Origin: Forficula auricularia
Lineage: Eukaryota; Arthropoda; Insecta; Dermaptera; Forficulidae
Assembly (NCBI GenBank): GCA_024734495.1
Contig: JALMQS010000061.1
Span: 7,183,321 to 7,247,320, forward strand
Length of the DNA stretch: 64,000 nt
Reading direction: 5' to 3'
The position numbers were made by a program, and so were the translations under genes. A model generated the notes under the pieces. The model ran no database searches. It was not told where the DNA came from and was given only the letters and a program-made list of their open reading frames with translations. Positions 1 to 22,500 of the stretch are shown piece after piece; position 1 is the first letter of the stretch, and every line of letters starts with the position of its first letter.

Positions 1-61
1 TCAAAACAAATTTCTCTAATAATAAGTATTAACACTACTAAATAAAATAAAAAAATCGCCA

Positions 62-165
62 GGTCAGTTGTTACACACACTCCTTAGCAGATTCCGATTT
101 CCATGGCCACCGCCCTGCTGTCTTAAGCAAGCGTGACGGTCACGCTCGGTGCTTTTTCCCCATCC
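62..165 (-). pseudogene. 28S rRNA fragment (dispersed pseudogene)
   Basis: The reverse complement reads like a stretch of large-subunit rRNA: it contains GGGCGGTGGCCATGGAA, then GCTAAGGAGTGTG and TAACAACT, in the order found in eukaryotic 28S. It differs from the conserved sequence (an extra GT in the GTGTGTAA run, CTGACC for CTCACC), so it looks like a decayed dispersed copy and not a working rDNA unit. The rest of the rRNA is absent and both flanks are AT-rich. Its outer limit, about 165-200, is uncertain. It probably lies in an intron of the PIWI gene. Confidence 0.75.
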
Positions 166-391
166 CAAAAGTGCCCAACGTCCCTAAAGAAGTTTTCACT
201 TCAATAATATTTTTACACATAACGCCAGATTTTAGTTGATTAAAATATATTTTATAGTTTTTCAAAATAGATATAAGATTTTTAACAAAATATTTAAGAT
301 TTTAAATATTTTCGATTGTTTTCTAATTTTAAAACAGTTGAATTTTTTGAGTTGGAAGATTAAAATTGATTTACAATTTTTTTTTTTTTAG

Positions 392-12241
<11,850 letters not shown>

Positions 12242-12288
12242 GTTTTATTTTCATTCTTTTTTTACAAACATCATAATTTTTTTTATCT

Positions 12289-12294
12289 AATAAA
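12289..12294 (+). terminator. Poly(A) signal AATAAA of the PIWI gene
   Basis: A canonical AATAAA lies 48 bases after the PIWI stop codon and about 110 bases before the Tc1 insertion, so the short 3' UTR appears undisturbed by the transposon. Further A-rich AATAAA matches follow at about 12330. Confidence 0.55.
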
Positions 12295-12404
12295 AATTGT
12301 AATTGATGCAAATGATCAATTTCCAAAAAAAATAAAAAAATGTAGAAAACCACACAAGTATTATTTATTTAAATTTAAAACCTTTTTCTTATTCAGACAT
12401 TATA

Positions 12405-14051
12405 CACTCGGGAGCAGCTAAATCGACTCAACCTCTTAGCGCGCATACAAAGTCGTTTTTCTTTTAAATGGCCAAGCCGATATTTATAAAATAAATATAT
12501 CTTTAAAGCTTATTTATTTAGCTTTACATTGATATCAATTTCAAGCTAATCGGCTCATTACTTTTTAAATTATGTGATCTGAATGACAATGAAGGAAAAA
12601 AGGAGGTAAAGTAAATGAAAAGTAGGGATGTTCAAAATTAAGATAAAATTGACATTTTAAACATAACAAAGAAAATTTATTTTCTTAATCATTTGTGTTG
12701 CCCCCCCTAGCTTTTATAACAGCCCGCATGCGATCCTGTATCGACCTGATGAGTTTTTTTATAAAATCTTGAGGGATGTCTTCCCATTCATCTAACAAAG
12801 CTGTCTTAAGCTCATCAATGGTCGAAGGTACCGAATTTCTGGCTCGAACCCTTTGTTTGAGGTGGTCCCACATATGTTCGATGGGATTCATGTCTGGGCT
12901 GAGCGCTGGCCACTCCATGGTGTGGATAGCGACTTCGGTCATGTATTGCCGAGTGACCATCGCAGTGTGGTACCGGGCATTATCATGCATCAGTAAAAAA
13001 ATTTCCCCAATAAATCCTTTAAATGGAACAACATGATGCAGGAGAATGTCTGCAATGTAACGGTCAGCTGTTAGACCCCCTCCCCGGCCTCCACCAGGCA
13101 CAAAAACAATATCTGTTTTTCCCTCCAGAGAAATGCCACCCCAAATCATGCAGGAACCACCACCATATGACACTGTTTGAAAGAAACAGCATTGAGAAAA
13201 TCGCTCTCCCTGACGCCTGTAGACCCGACTTCTCCTGTCACTGCCATGAATGCACACTCTACACTCATCTGTGAATAGGACAGCCCGCCATTGGTCGATA
13301 CTCCAATTGAGATGCTCTCGAGCAAATTGAAGTCGAGCTTGACGTTGACGTGAGGTTAATTTTGGTCCAGAGGCAGGTCTTCGGCAAGTGAGGTTGGCTT
13401 CCTTCAAGCGTCTTCTGACTGTCCACCGACTGCCAGCCAGACGCCGAACTTCTCTCAGCTGCTGCTGGACATCGACACCAGTGAGGTGGCGGTTTCGGAG
13501 AGAAGTCGTGACGATAAAACGGTCATCCCTCTCAGACGTGCACCGGCGGCCGCGGGTATTCGGTCTCCGAGTGAAGGCACCAGTCTCCTGAAACCTTCTG
13601 TAGACCCTTGAGACAGTAGACTGACTTAAGTTCAATTGATGAGCGACTTCTCTTTGGCTAAGGCTCTGTTCCAACAGGGCAACAACTTGAGCGGCAACTT
13701 CTGGCTTAGTATCCATGATTTTCTGAAAACAATTGTGTCAATTTGCGTAGATGTGTTCAGGTCAATTGCTGAAAATCGATTAATAAGAATAATTGGTTAC
13801 ATTGGTTTTTATAAGGAAATTGTAACTAACAAGTAGCGGCAGCTAGAAACAGCAATTTTTCCAGTTCAGCCATTCGGATCACATAATTTAAAAAGTAATG
13901 AGCCGATTTGCTTGAAATTGATATCAATATAAAGCTAAATAAATAAGCTTTAATGATATATTTATTTTCTAAATATCGGCTTCGCCATTTAAAAGAAAAA
14001 CGACTTTGTATGCGCGCTTAGAGTTTGAGTCGATTTAGCTGCTCCCGAGTG
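12405..14051 (-). mobile_element. Complete Tc1-like transposon, 181-bp TIRs
   Basis: Terminal inverted repeats of 181 bp (12405-12585 and 13871-14051) begin CACTCGGGAGCAGCTAAATC and differ at only about ten positions. TA is duplicated on both sides (12403-12404, 14052-14053). The single gene inside reads leftwards and is unbroken. Long TIRs, few mismatches and an intact gene point to a recent, possibly still active, insertion. Confidence 0.93.
12685..13716 (-). CDS. Tc1-like transposase, DD34E, intact
   Basis: A 343-residue protein catalysing cut-and-paste transposition into TA. The N-terminus holds two helix-turn-helix modules: QSLSQREVAHQLNLSQSTVS around residue 17, and a second around residues 75-110 (GSRWTVRRRLKEAN). 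A basic segment between them includes TRRPNTRGRRC. The DDE domain follows: first Asp in LFTDECRV, second in MHDNARYH, and Glu in NPIEHMWD. I count 34 residues between the second Asp and the Glu, which defines Tc1-type DD34E. A glycine-rich turn (GGGRGGG) sits in the catalytic domain, as in other Tc1 members. Length is normal for the family and there is no stop or frameshift. Opposite-strand frames here are shadows. It lies between the element's two terminal repeats. Confidence 0.93.
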   Translation of the reverse strand: MDTKPEVAAQVVALLEQSLSQREVAHQLNLSQSTVSRVYRRFQETGAFTRRPNTRGRRCTSERDDRFIVTTSLRNRHLTGVDVQQQLREVRRLAGSRWTVRRRLKEANLTCRRPASGPKLTSRQRQARLQFAREHLNWSIDQWRAVLFTDECRVCIHGSDRRSRVYRRQGERFSQCCFFQTVSYGGGSCMIWGGISLEGKTDIVFVPGGGRGGGLTADRYIADILLHHVVPFKGFIGEIFLLMHDNARYHTAMVTRQYMTEVAIHTMEWPALSPDMNPIEHMWDHLKQRVRARNSVPSTIDELKTALLDEWEDIPQDFIKKLIRSIQDRMRAVIKARGGNTND

Positions 14052-14104
14052 TACATTAAAAACAATAAAAGATTCTATTCATAATCCAGTCAAATTGTGT
14101 TTTT

Positions 14105-15340
14105 ATCAAGAGTTTTGGAGGGTAGTTCCGATTTTTTGCATATATATGTTTTTAGGGGCGCTGAATCCAAATCGGAGGTCTCCCAACAAAATTTCGGGAC
14201 GCAACATTGTAGAAAATCAAAAAAAGGTGAAAATTTCCATTTTTTGGTTTTTCGCTTATATAATAATTCGGAAACTATCAACTTTTCGTAAATACTTCTT
14301 ATTTGCAAAATTAAAGTTCATAAAATTTTCTACAAATTTCATTATTTAGGGTTTTCTCCGACCAACCGTTTAGGCTCAAGCGCAAAATCCAAGTTTTCGA
14401 TCTCGGCAGCCCCCCCCCCGGATGACCCAAAAACTCGCACTTTTTTCGATATTTTCCTATTTTATTCATGAAGGAGCACGTTTTCGACAAAGACCACTCT
14501 ATACATTTTTAAACTATATTACATTTTCTAGAATTCAAACAAAGTTTCATCTTAATTGGATAAATGGTAATCCGTGCCGCAATGAGGTTGAAGTTTTGAA
14601 AAACTGCTATTTTTTACAAAAATCGCAATTATTCCTTAGATCCAGAATTTTCCGGACCATTCCGAATCCTCAAAGTGTCATCCAAAATGCTGGATATCAT
14701 TAAATCTAAGAATTTTATCAATAAAGTGATCCAAGTAAACGTATAAGTCAACAAAATCTAGAGAATGAAACAGAAATCAAGATTCTAGGATGAGTGATTT
14801 TCATTTTATGAAGGAAAAACTAGATTTTTTGAAAAATGGATCATTTCCTGTCCGAAAAATTCTGGATATCTATAAATCTAAGAGTTTTATCAAAAAAGTA
14901 GTCCAAGTAAACGTTCAAGTCAATAAGATTTCCTAGAGAATGAGATAGAAATCAAGTTTCTAAGATGAGTGCTTTCATTTTATCAAGGAAAACTGAGATT
15001 TTTTGCAAAAAATTGCAGTTTTTCAAAGACTTCATACCTAATTGCGGCACGGGTTACCATTATCCAATTAAGATGAAACTTTGTTTAAATTGTAGCAAAT
15101 TTAATCTAGTTTAAAAATGTATAGAATGGTATTTGTCGAAAACGTGCTCCATTATGGTCGAATGGGAAAAATCGAAAAAAGTGCGAGTTTTTGGGTTAAA
15201 GTCCGAAAATTTCGAGGTTTTTCGGCCACCAAAAGTTGTCCCCCACACTTTCGAGGTCGCAAACTTAGATTTGGCATACCCACACCATACCAAACGATCC
15301 TAGAAAAAAATATTTTTCTCGCAATTAATCTAAGCTGAAA
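14105..15340. repeat. Large fold-back repeat
   Basis: Left block AAACTCGCACTTTTTTCGAT near 14431, with GAAGGAGCACGTTTTCGAC near 14470, is matched in inverse by GTCGAAAACGTGCTCC near 15136 and AAAAGTGCGAGTTTTTGGG near 15177. Inner arms GGTAATCCGTGCCGCAATGA (14567) and GCGGCACGGGTTACCATTAT (15044) also pair. Member of the dispersed family seen at 1.3, 7.8 and 20.8 kb. No gene. Confidence 0.65.
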
Positions 15341-17190
15341 CCCCGCCCCCTATATACTGGGCTATTGCGGTGTTTTCTAACAAAATGTATAAATCGACCT
15401 GAAATTTTTAAATTGCTATAACTCCAGACGATTTGAAGATAAAATCGTAAATGTATATATCATTTTAAAGGAAATTGAATGCTCTACAACTTCTTTTCTG
15501 AAGACTTACTGTAAAACGAAAGGCTGAGGTGATAGACAAAAGTTTGACAAAAATATCCAAAACTATAAGGAATAGAGAAAAATTGAATAGAAGCAATCTT
15601 GTAGTAAATTTTATAAGCTTTTATTTTGCTAAGAGTAACTTTTTCCCTTCGACCCACCATTTTTGAGATATAAACAAAAAACGGGACATTTTCACCCCCC
15701 TTCCACCCCTAAGCTCGGTAGCTAAGACTGGGGACTTTTAGTATTTTTACCTCCTAACTAGCCCAAACACAAATCACATCTTCCTAGGGTGTCCAAAAAA
15801 CAATAAAGCTATTGACTTATTTTATACTAGATCTGCTCATAAAATTTCATTCCCTACATCAATGGGATTAATTCTTAGCTATCTCAATCCTGACTGTCAT
15901 GAATCCGAGACTCAAGTGATAATCATTGACTATTAATAGCATCCAAACTATTTATATGATATAAAAATGTAAACACTGTTAAATAATATTGCAACTGTAT
16001 ATAATTATGTTAATATAAAAATGTAAATATTAAAAAAAAAAAGAAAGAAAAGAAAGAAACTGGCCAAAATGGATCCATTTCCGAGGTCATTAAATAAAAA
16101 AAAAAACATTCCGAAAGAAAAAAATTCTCTCCTCTTCAATGTTTTCTATAGCCTCTTTTTGAGCCTTCGTTGACTGGACTATAGGTTTAATTTTATTTTT
16201 AAATTAAAAAAAAATTAATATATTTAAAAAATATTTTTTATTAGTCTTTATAATATAATAAACAAAATTGAACAAATCTTTAATAAAAAACAAATGCATA
16301 TTTTTTTTTATTATAATAAGAGATTCAAATTTTAACAATTATTCGTTTTGTCCAAAATATAAAAAAAATATCAATCAATACGAGTAATTTTTTATCATTA
16401 TATACATATAATAATATATAATATCTAATATTTACAAAATCTTTAAAATGGACGGAATGATTAAAGAAACATGATTATTATAAAATATTTATATGTAATA
16501 CTTATATATATGTGCAATTTATTACAAGATATTTATGGACGGTAAAATTTGCGGAATGATTACAGAAAAATAATTATAAAATATATATATATGTAAAACT
16601 TAATTCATTTGTGCACTTTAAATAAAATAATACTATTAATTATATGAGGGAAAACAGATCTATATTTTGTTTAGAGGTATCATATTTTAAAAGTAATTAG
16701 ATTTCTATCGGGCATTAGATAAATGATAATACATATCATAATATCCAGTATTTATTCTATTATTCTATGCCCAAAATGAAATTTCTAAACTTTTGATTTT
16801 CAACATTCAAGATGACCAGGCAAGCTTTGATTCACGTTAAATAACAGATTATATTAATACATTCATTCAATAAAATATTAAATATATATGATTAAGGCTT
16901 AAAACGTTCTATCTCTTAATTGTTTTAAAAGAAAGTTTAAATCTAAAATAGAACAAATTTATTAAGTTTTTATAATTAAGAATATGAAATATATGTTAGG
17001 CACAAAGCCTGAAAAAATGCACAATCCCTGTTTTGGACGTTCTAAAACGACCAAAGTCTGAACGGATTTTTGGACTTTGGCCAATTCGAAACCTAGTATG
17101 GTACAAATTAGAAATGACCGGCGCTAGCCGTTTTATCGCCCCGGGCAAAAAGGTAAAATACCGCCCCTTTATAACAAAAATTAAAAGAGA
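15341..17190. other. Intergenic AT-rich DNA, no gene seen
   Basis: Contains a stretch of degenerate repeat (to about 15.9 kb), a purine run near 16035 and long A/T-rich DNA with no frame resembling a protein. Nothing functional can be supported. Confidence 0.5.
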
Positions 17191-17196
17191 TACATT

Positions 17197-17720
17197 TTTA
17201 TAAAATTTCCCACCACAAAGTTTTTTGTCTTTAAAATCTTTAAACGTCTCTATCTCCTTAAATAATGCTCTGAGACCGTTAAAACAATCGAATTTATAAT
17301 ATAATCGAACAAACTCTTTTATCCCTATGACCTCCAGAGACTGGAACTCACTTTCAGCCACCATCTTTCCCGCGACTTATAACCTTCAGCTGTTTAAGAC
17401 CCGCATCCACAGATGCTTTCGACCCCTGCACAGCCCATAAAATTCCCTCTTATTCTTCTTTTCACGATGGTGGGGCCAACCCAGGCTTTTAGGGGATACA
17501 CCTTTTTGGTGCAACTCCTTCTCTCATCATTTTCATTAAAAAAAACAAAACTTATTTTTATAAAATTTCCCACCCCAAAGTTTTTTGTCTTTAAAATATT
17601 TAAACGTCTCTATCTCCTTAAATAATGCTTTGAGAGCCTTAAAACAATGGAATTTATAATATTTATTTTTATAAAATTTCCCACCACCAATTATTTTTTT
17701 GTCTTTAAAATCTTTAACCG
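17197..17720. repeat. Three direct copies of an AT-rich block
   Basis: The block TTTTATAAAATTTCCCACC, followed by TTTTTTGTCTTTAAAAT and TTAAACGTCTCTATCTCC, occurs at 17197, 17555 and in shorter form at 17667. A retrotransposon tail separates the first two copies. Confidence 0.6.
17322..17445 (+). pseudogene. Non-LTR retrotransposon C-terminal remnant
   Basis: One frame reads SRDWNSLSATIFPATYNLQL then FKTRIHRCF. This resembles the C-terminal end of CR1/RTE/Jockey-type reverse transcriptases, where a WNSLP motif is followed by YNLQLFK. Only this tail remains. Just downstream GGTGGGGCCAACCCAGGC is typical of the same element's 3' end. Confidence 0.55.
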
Positions 17721-17734
17721 ACTCGTGTGGGATC

Positions 17735-17890
17735 TTGGTGAAACATTTTAAATAAATTGAAGAAAATTTTGAAAAATTTAAGAAACTTTTTAAAATTTAA
17801 AATGGTAGGTTTCTTGTGTAAAACATACTTACCTAGTATTTTAAATTTTAAAGTTTCTTAAATTTTTCAAAATTTTCTTCAATTTATAAA
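17735..17890. repeat. Hairpin-forming MITE
   Basis: AATTGAAGAAAATTTTGAAA near 17755 pairs with TTTCAAAATTTTCTTCAATT near 17865, and the arms extend inward to GGTAGGTTTC. The left end (GGTGAAACATTTTAAATAAA) is shared with elements near 25.97, 33.74, 45.88 and 46.33 kb. Confidence 0.6.
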
Positions 17891-18649
17891 AAAAGTCTTA
17901 GTAAAAAGGGCAAAAAAATAAATTGATTAATATAATATATACTATTAATAATAAAATTAAGTTATTACAGATAAGCGCATTACACTATTTGTTTTCTTAA
18001 TATTTATGGAATAGAGCCGAATGAAGGCGCAAACTAAATAGTTTTACAACTGTATTGATGGCTGAGATGATTATGAATATTTTTTTTAAAAATAGGGGGG
18101 CCCTAATTTAATCTCCCGTAGAGGCAAGTTACAGCAATGACTAAAATACATAAATGAAGTGTCTATGGCAGTGGTTCCAATTCTTTTTTTTGGCCAGCTA
18201 AGATTCTTTAAAATCTCCTTAAAAGTCCCTTCCCTGTGATATTTAATTTATTTTATTCAAAAAGTGAACTATTCCCGTAGAGAAAGCCTAAAATGCTATA
18301 AACTTGGTTTAAAAAAGCTTTACTGTTAATTACTCATTCTCGAATTGCCCCTTTAATACATCAAAATGTACCCTTGTGGGGGCGTGTGTCCCACGAGTCT
18401 AATATCCGTATAATAAATTTGTAATATGTAAAATTTCCTATTTTGTTTTAAATTTGTAATTTTTGATAAATCATTTTGATTCTAATGTTAACGTTATCGT
18501 AGTTTTCAATTCAGGCTTTGGTCGCTTCCATTTGCAACATCCTAGGATTGGTTGTTTCAAAGAACATGACAGAATTTGGGGCTTTAATCTTTTTGAAACC
18601 ACAAAGATTGTGCATTTTTTTAATAAAAGGCCATTTCCGGACTTTGCTC

Positions 18650-19192
18650 AACCATACATACAGGGTGGGGCTTAAAGATCTACCACATTTTGAAGAGGTA
18701 TTAAAAAATGAAAAAATTTAACTAGAAAAATAATGAATATATTTTTGAAAACAAAATAAAATAATTTTTTTTAAATGTGTTTTAAACATTATATCAAAAA
18801 AATGAAAATTCTTGCTTTTTCGACCAAACCCAACCAAATTTTGAATACATATTCTGTGGACACCCAGAAGGCTAAAAATGCAAAAACTAACCACCCAAAA
18901 TTGTAAATTCTAGCCCTTTTGACCAAACTATGTATATAAAATTTGGTTAGTTTTTGCATTTCTAGCCTTCTAGGGCTCCACAGAATATGAATACAAAAAT
19001 TGGTTGACTGGTCGAAAGGGCTAGAATTTTATTTTTGACCCCCCCCCCCCCTTTGTCTGATAATGTTTAAAATACATTAAAAAAAAAATTATGTTCTTTT
19101 CAAAAATATATACAGTTTTTTCTAGTAAAATTTTTTCATTTTTTTTATACCTCTTCAAAATGTGGTAGATCTTTATGCCCCACCCTGTATTA
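18650..19192. repeat. Fold-back repeat ending ACAGGGTGGGG
   Basis: ACAGGGTGGGGCTTAAAGAT at 18660 pairs with ATCTTTATGCCCCACCCTGT at 19168. Inner arms holding CAACCAAATTTTGAATACAT and AAATGCAAAAACTAACCACC pair across a centre near 18920. No coding capacity. Confidence 0.65.
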
Positions 19193-19575
19193 CGAATATA
19201 TAATTTTTGAGATTCAAAGAAGTATTATATTATGTTTGTTTTTTTTTATTTCCATTAACCAACAAATATAATAGATGATTCTATTAGTAGGAATGGAAAT
19301 ATTTAATTCGTAAAAAATTCGAAATTTTACAGATTTCAAGATCCCCTGAGTCTTTAGTTTTTTTTATTTGTATTTTTTAAGATTCATATCCTTCGATTTA
19401 AATATATTATTTTTTCTTAAAAATAATAAAACTAAAATAAATTAAATACTAAATTTTAATTATTTTTTTTTTTTTAAGAAAATACTCCTAATTTGTAAAT
19501 TTAGAACTTGATATGGATAAATGCGCTTTGGACGAAATCTTAAATAATATAAATTTAATCTTTTATATAGAAAAT

Positions 19576-22500
19576 TCATCTGGTAATAAAATATCCTGGT
19601 AATAAGGTTACCAATAAAATATGAAAAATATTCATTCGCTGGAAAGTATTAGCCCCAGCATGACAATCAACAATTCGACGAGCGCGTAGGAAATCCTTTC
19701 CTAAATAGGCCGAATAAGAGCGTTGATGCTCCGGGATTATTCTCAACTGTAGCGTTGCATCTTGGAATATTAAATCAGTATATGGCTCGGCGGTGTAGAA
19801 CATGCTAAAACTGAAAAAAGAGAAAACAAATTATATTAATGGAGTGATTTATAATATTACGAGCTGCTCCATCGGCACGCCCTCTACAGCTCAGCCCTCT
19901 GGGCGGGCGGCCTCTCGGCATGTGATTATTAGGTCTGTAATATATATTTGTAATATTTTGCACCCTCTTTCGCCCCCACGCACTCATTTTGGCTATTAAT
20001 TTTTACAGCATACACATTTTATATAGTCTTAAAAACTAACATTACAAAATTTGATCTATATCGGAGAGAGTATTAATTTTTTGACATTTTGGGAGGTTGA
20101 AATTATTTTTTAGATATTTGCAAATAAATAACTCAGTTTTCTAAAGAGTAAATGTACAAAAAAGCTAAAAAATTCTATAATTTGCCCCCCCTCCCTTCGC
20201 CCCCCCCATACAGTCAATTTTGATAGTTGATTTTTACAGGAATAGTTTCTTAAAGTAATAAAGAATAACTCTACAAAATTTGATCAAGATAGGAGAGAGT
20301 TTTAATTTTTGCCCCCACTCACATTTTGGATAGTTGGGAGTCGAATTTCAAAAAATCCTGAAATTAGTTTTTAGATATTTTAATTTAGTATTTTTATAAG
20401 TAAAAAAGCAAGTAGATATTTTATCGTCCTTAAGAGATATCGCATAATCAGTGAAAACACACTTTGCCCCTTTTGACCCCCTTAGGGGTCGAATTTTGAA
20501 AAATCCTTTCTTAGTGAGCCCCTATGTCATAGATGTAATATCCTCTCCAAATTTCATGTTTCTCCTGTCCAGTGGTTTTGGTTGTTTTGATGAGTGAGTG
20601 AGTGTTTCGGGCAAAGAATTTTATATATATAAATTTATTATTCAAAGGGTGTTTTTAGGCTAACGTTCAAAAGTCAAACGGGCCACTATTAGAGTCGCTA
20701 CAATGTCTGTATGTCTGTCCGTCTATCAACTTGAAATTGACAAATTATATGTATTCATTTTCCCTGAAATCAAAATTGTATTTAAATTTTAATCAAATGA
20801 TCGTCGAATTTTTTTGAGGTGTTTCAAAAATTCAACCTCATTGCGGCACGGGTTACCATTATCCAATTAAGATGAAACTTTGATTAAATGGTAGCAAATT
20901 TAATCTAGTTTAAAAATGTAAAGAGTGCTCTTTGTCGAAAACGTGCTCCTTCATGGTCAAAATGGGAAAAAAGTACGAGATTTTGGGATAGGTATTCAAA
21001 AGTGATCCGGGGGGGGGAAGCTGTTTTTGGATCCCCATAAAAAATCGAACTACTGGACGAATTTTCTATTTTTTTTATTTAATCGACGTGAAATTTTGAC
21101 CTCTATAATTTACTATAGGTAGGTTATTTACAAAATGTGGACAGTTTTGGAGTTATAAGCGAAAAACTAGAAAAAATCCGAAAATTTCGAGGTTTTTCAG
21201 CCGCCAAAAGTTGTCCCTCACACTTTCGAGGTCGCAAACTTAGATATGGCATACACCAAACGATCCAATAAAAAAATCTTTTCCCGCAATTAATGTAAGC
21301 TGAACCACTTTTTGGATCCTCTATTTACTGGACTAAAGGTATCTCTGTAGAGATTATCTTAAGAAAAATTAGGCACATGCCCCCCCCTCCCCCTCCACCG
21401 GGCGGTCAGAAATACTGTTATTAGATGGTAAAGTAAACTTAACTTTGTATGCAAAAAGCTTCAATTATTATCAGACAATATTTAGAGTCAAAGCCAACTC
21501 TCTTGGAAAAATTAGATTATTGTGAGACTATGTAAGACAGCCTAAGTTAAAGAAAAACTTTAAATAATATAATCTTTGTTATGTTGGCAGATCTATCTGT
21601 TATTCCCAATCCATCTTATTACAATTACCTTCCCATAAGCAACTTAACACACTTCACATCAATACATGAATTTACAAAACAAACATTATTGTGTATTATA
21701 ATAATTCATTGTTCGCATTCATAATCAAATATTTACAAGGATCGTAGAGAGTTGGACCAGAATTTAAATCAAACGCAAAATTTTTTAATTAAATGGGACA
21801 AACGTTTCGTCACTGATTAGCGACTTCTTCAGTGGCTCATTTTGTAAACTTATTTGTCATGAGTTATAACTACTATGAAAAACATTCCAAAGAGTATGTC
21901 TTCAGACAATACCATATATATAACAAATTGAATGATTCGGTGAAGACATACTCTTTGGAATGTTTTTTCATGGAGTTATAACTCCTGAAAAATAAGTTTA
22001 TAAAATAAGTCGCTAATCAGTGACTAAACGTTTGGCCCATTTAATTTAAATTTTTGCGTTTGATTTAAATCCTTTTAAAAATTATTGTATATAATAAGGT
22101 GTACAAGTAGTGTGTACCCTAACCTAAAATTTCAGAGCCCCCTTCCCACAGATCCGGCCCTAATCCTTTGTAAGTTCAAATTGTTATAATGATACACCTG
22201 GAATCAATAACGCATAATCTAAACTGGAGGGAATATTTCTACATAATGTCCGTAAGCGTTTGAAAACCTTAGTTTAATAAGCTTAAGAATTAATAAAATT
22301 TTCATATCAATATTAACCTGAATTCATCGGATTCTTTGCGGCCATAAAATTGTTGAGCGTAAATGAAAAGATTGATAAAGGCATTCAATTCAGTCTCATT
22401 ATAGCCAGCTCCACCTCGAGTTACGATCGCGTTTGCTTTTGCTTTTCCAAGATTGCAATTTCGATAATCGTGCAGTCGTTTTCTAGTTCCTAAAAAATTC

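Noticed and set aside
12776..13591. Open frames on the plus strand across the Tc1 element
   Set aside because: They are opposite-strand shadows of the transposase, with no independent motif.
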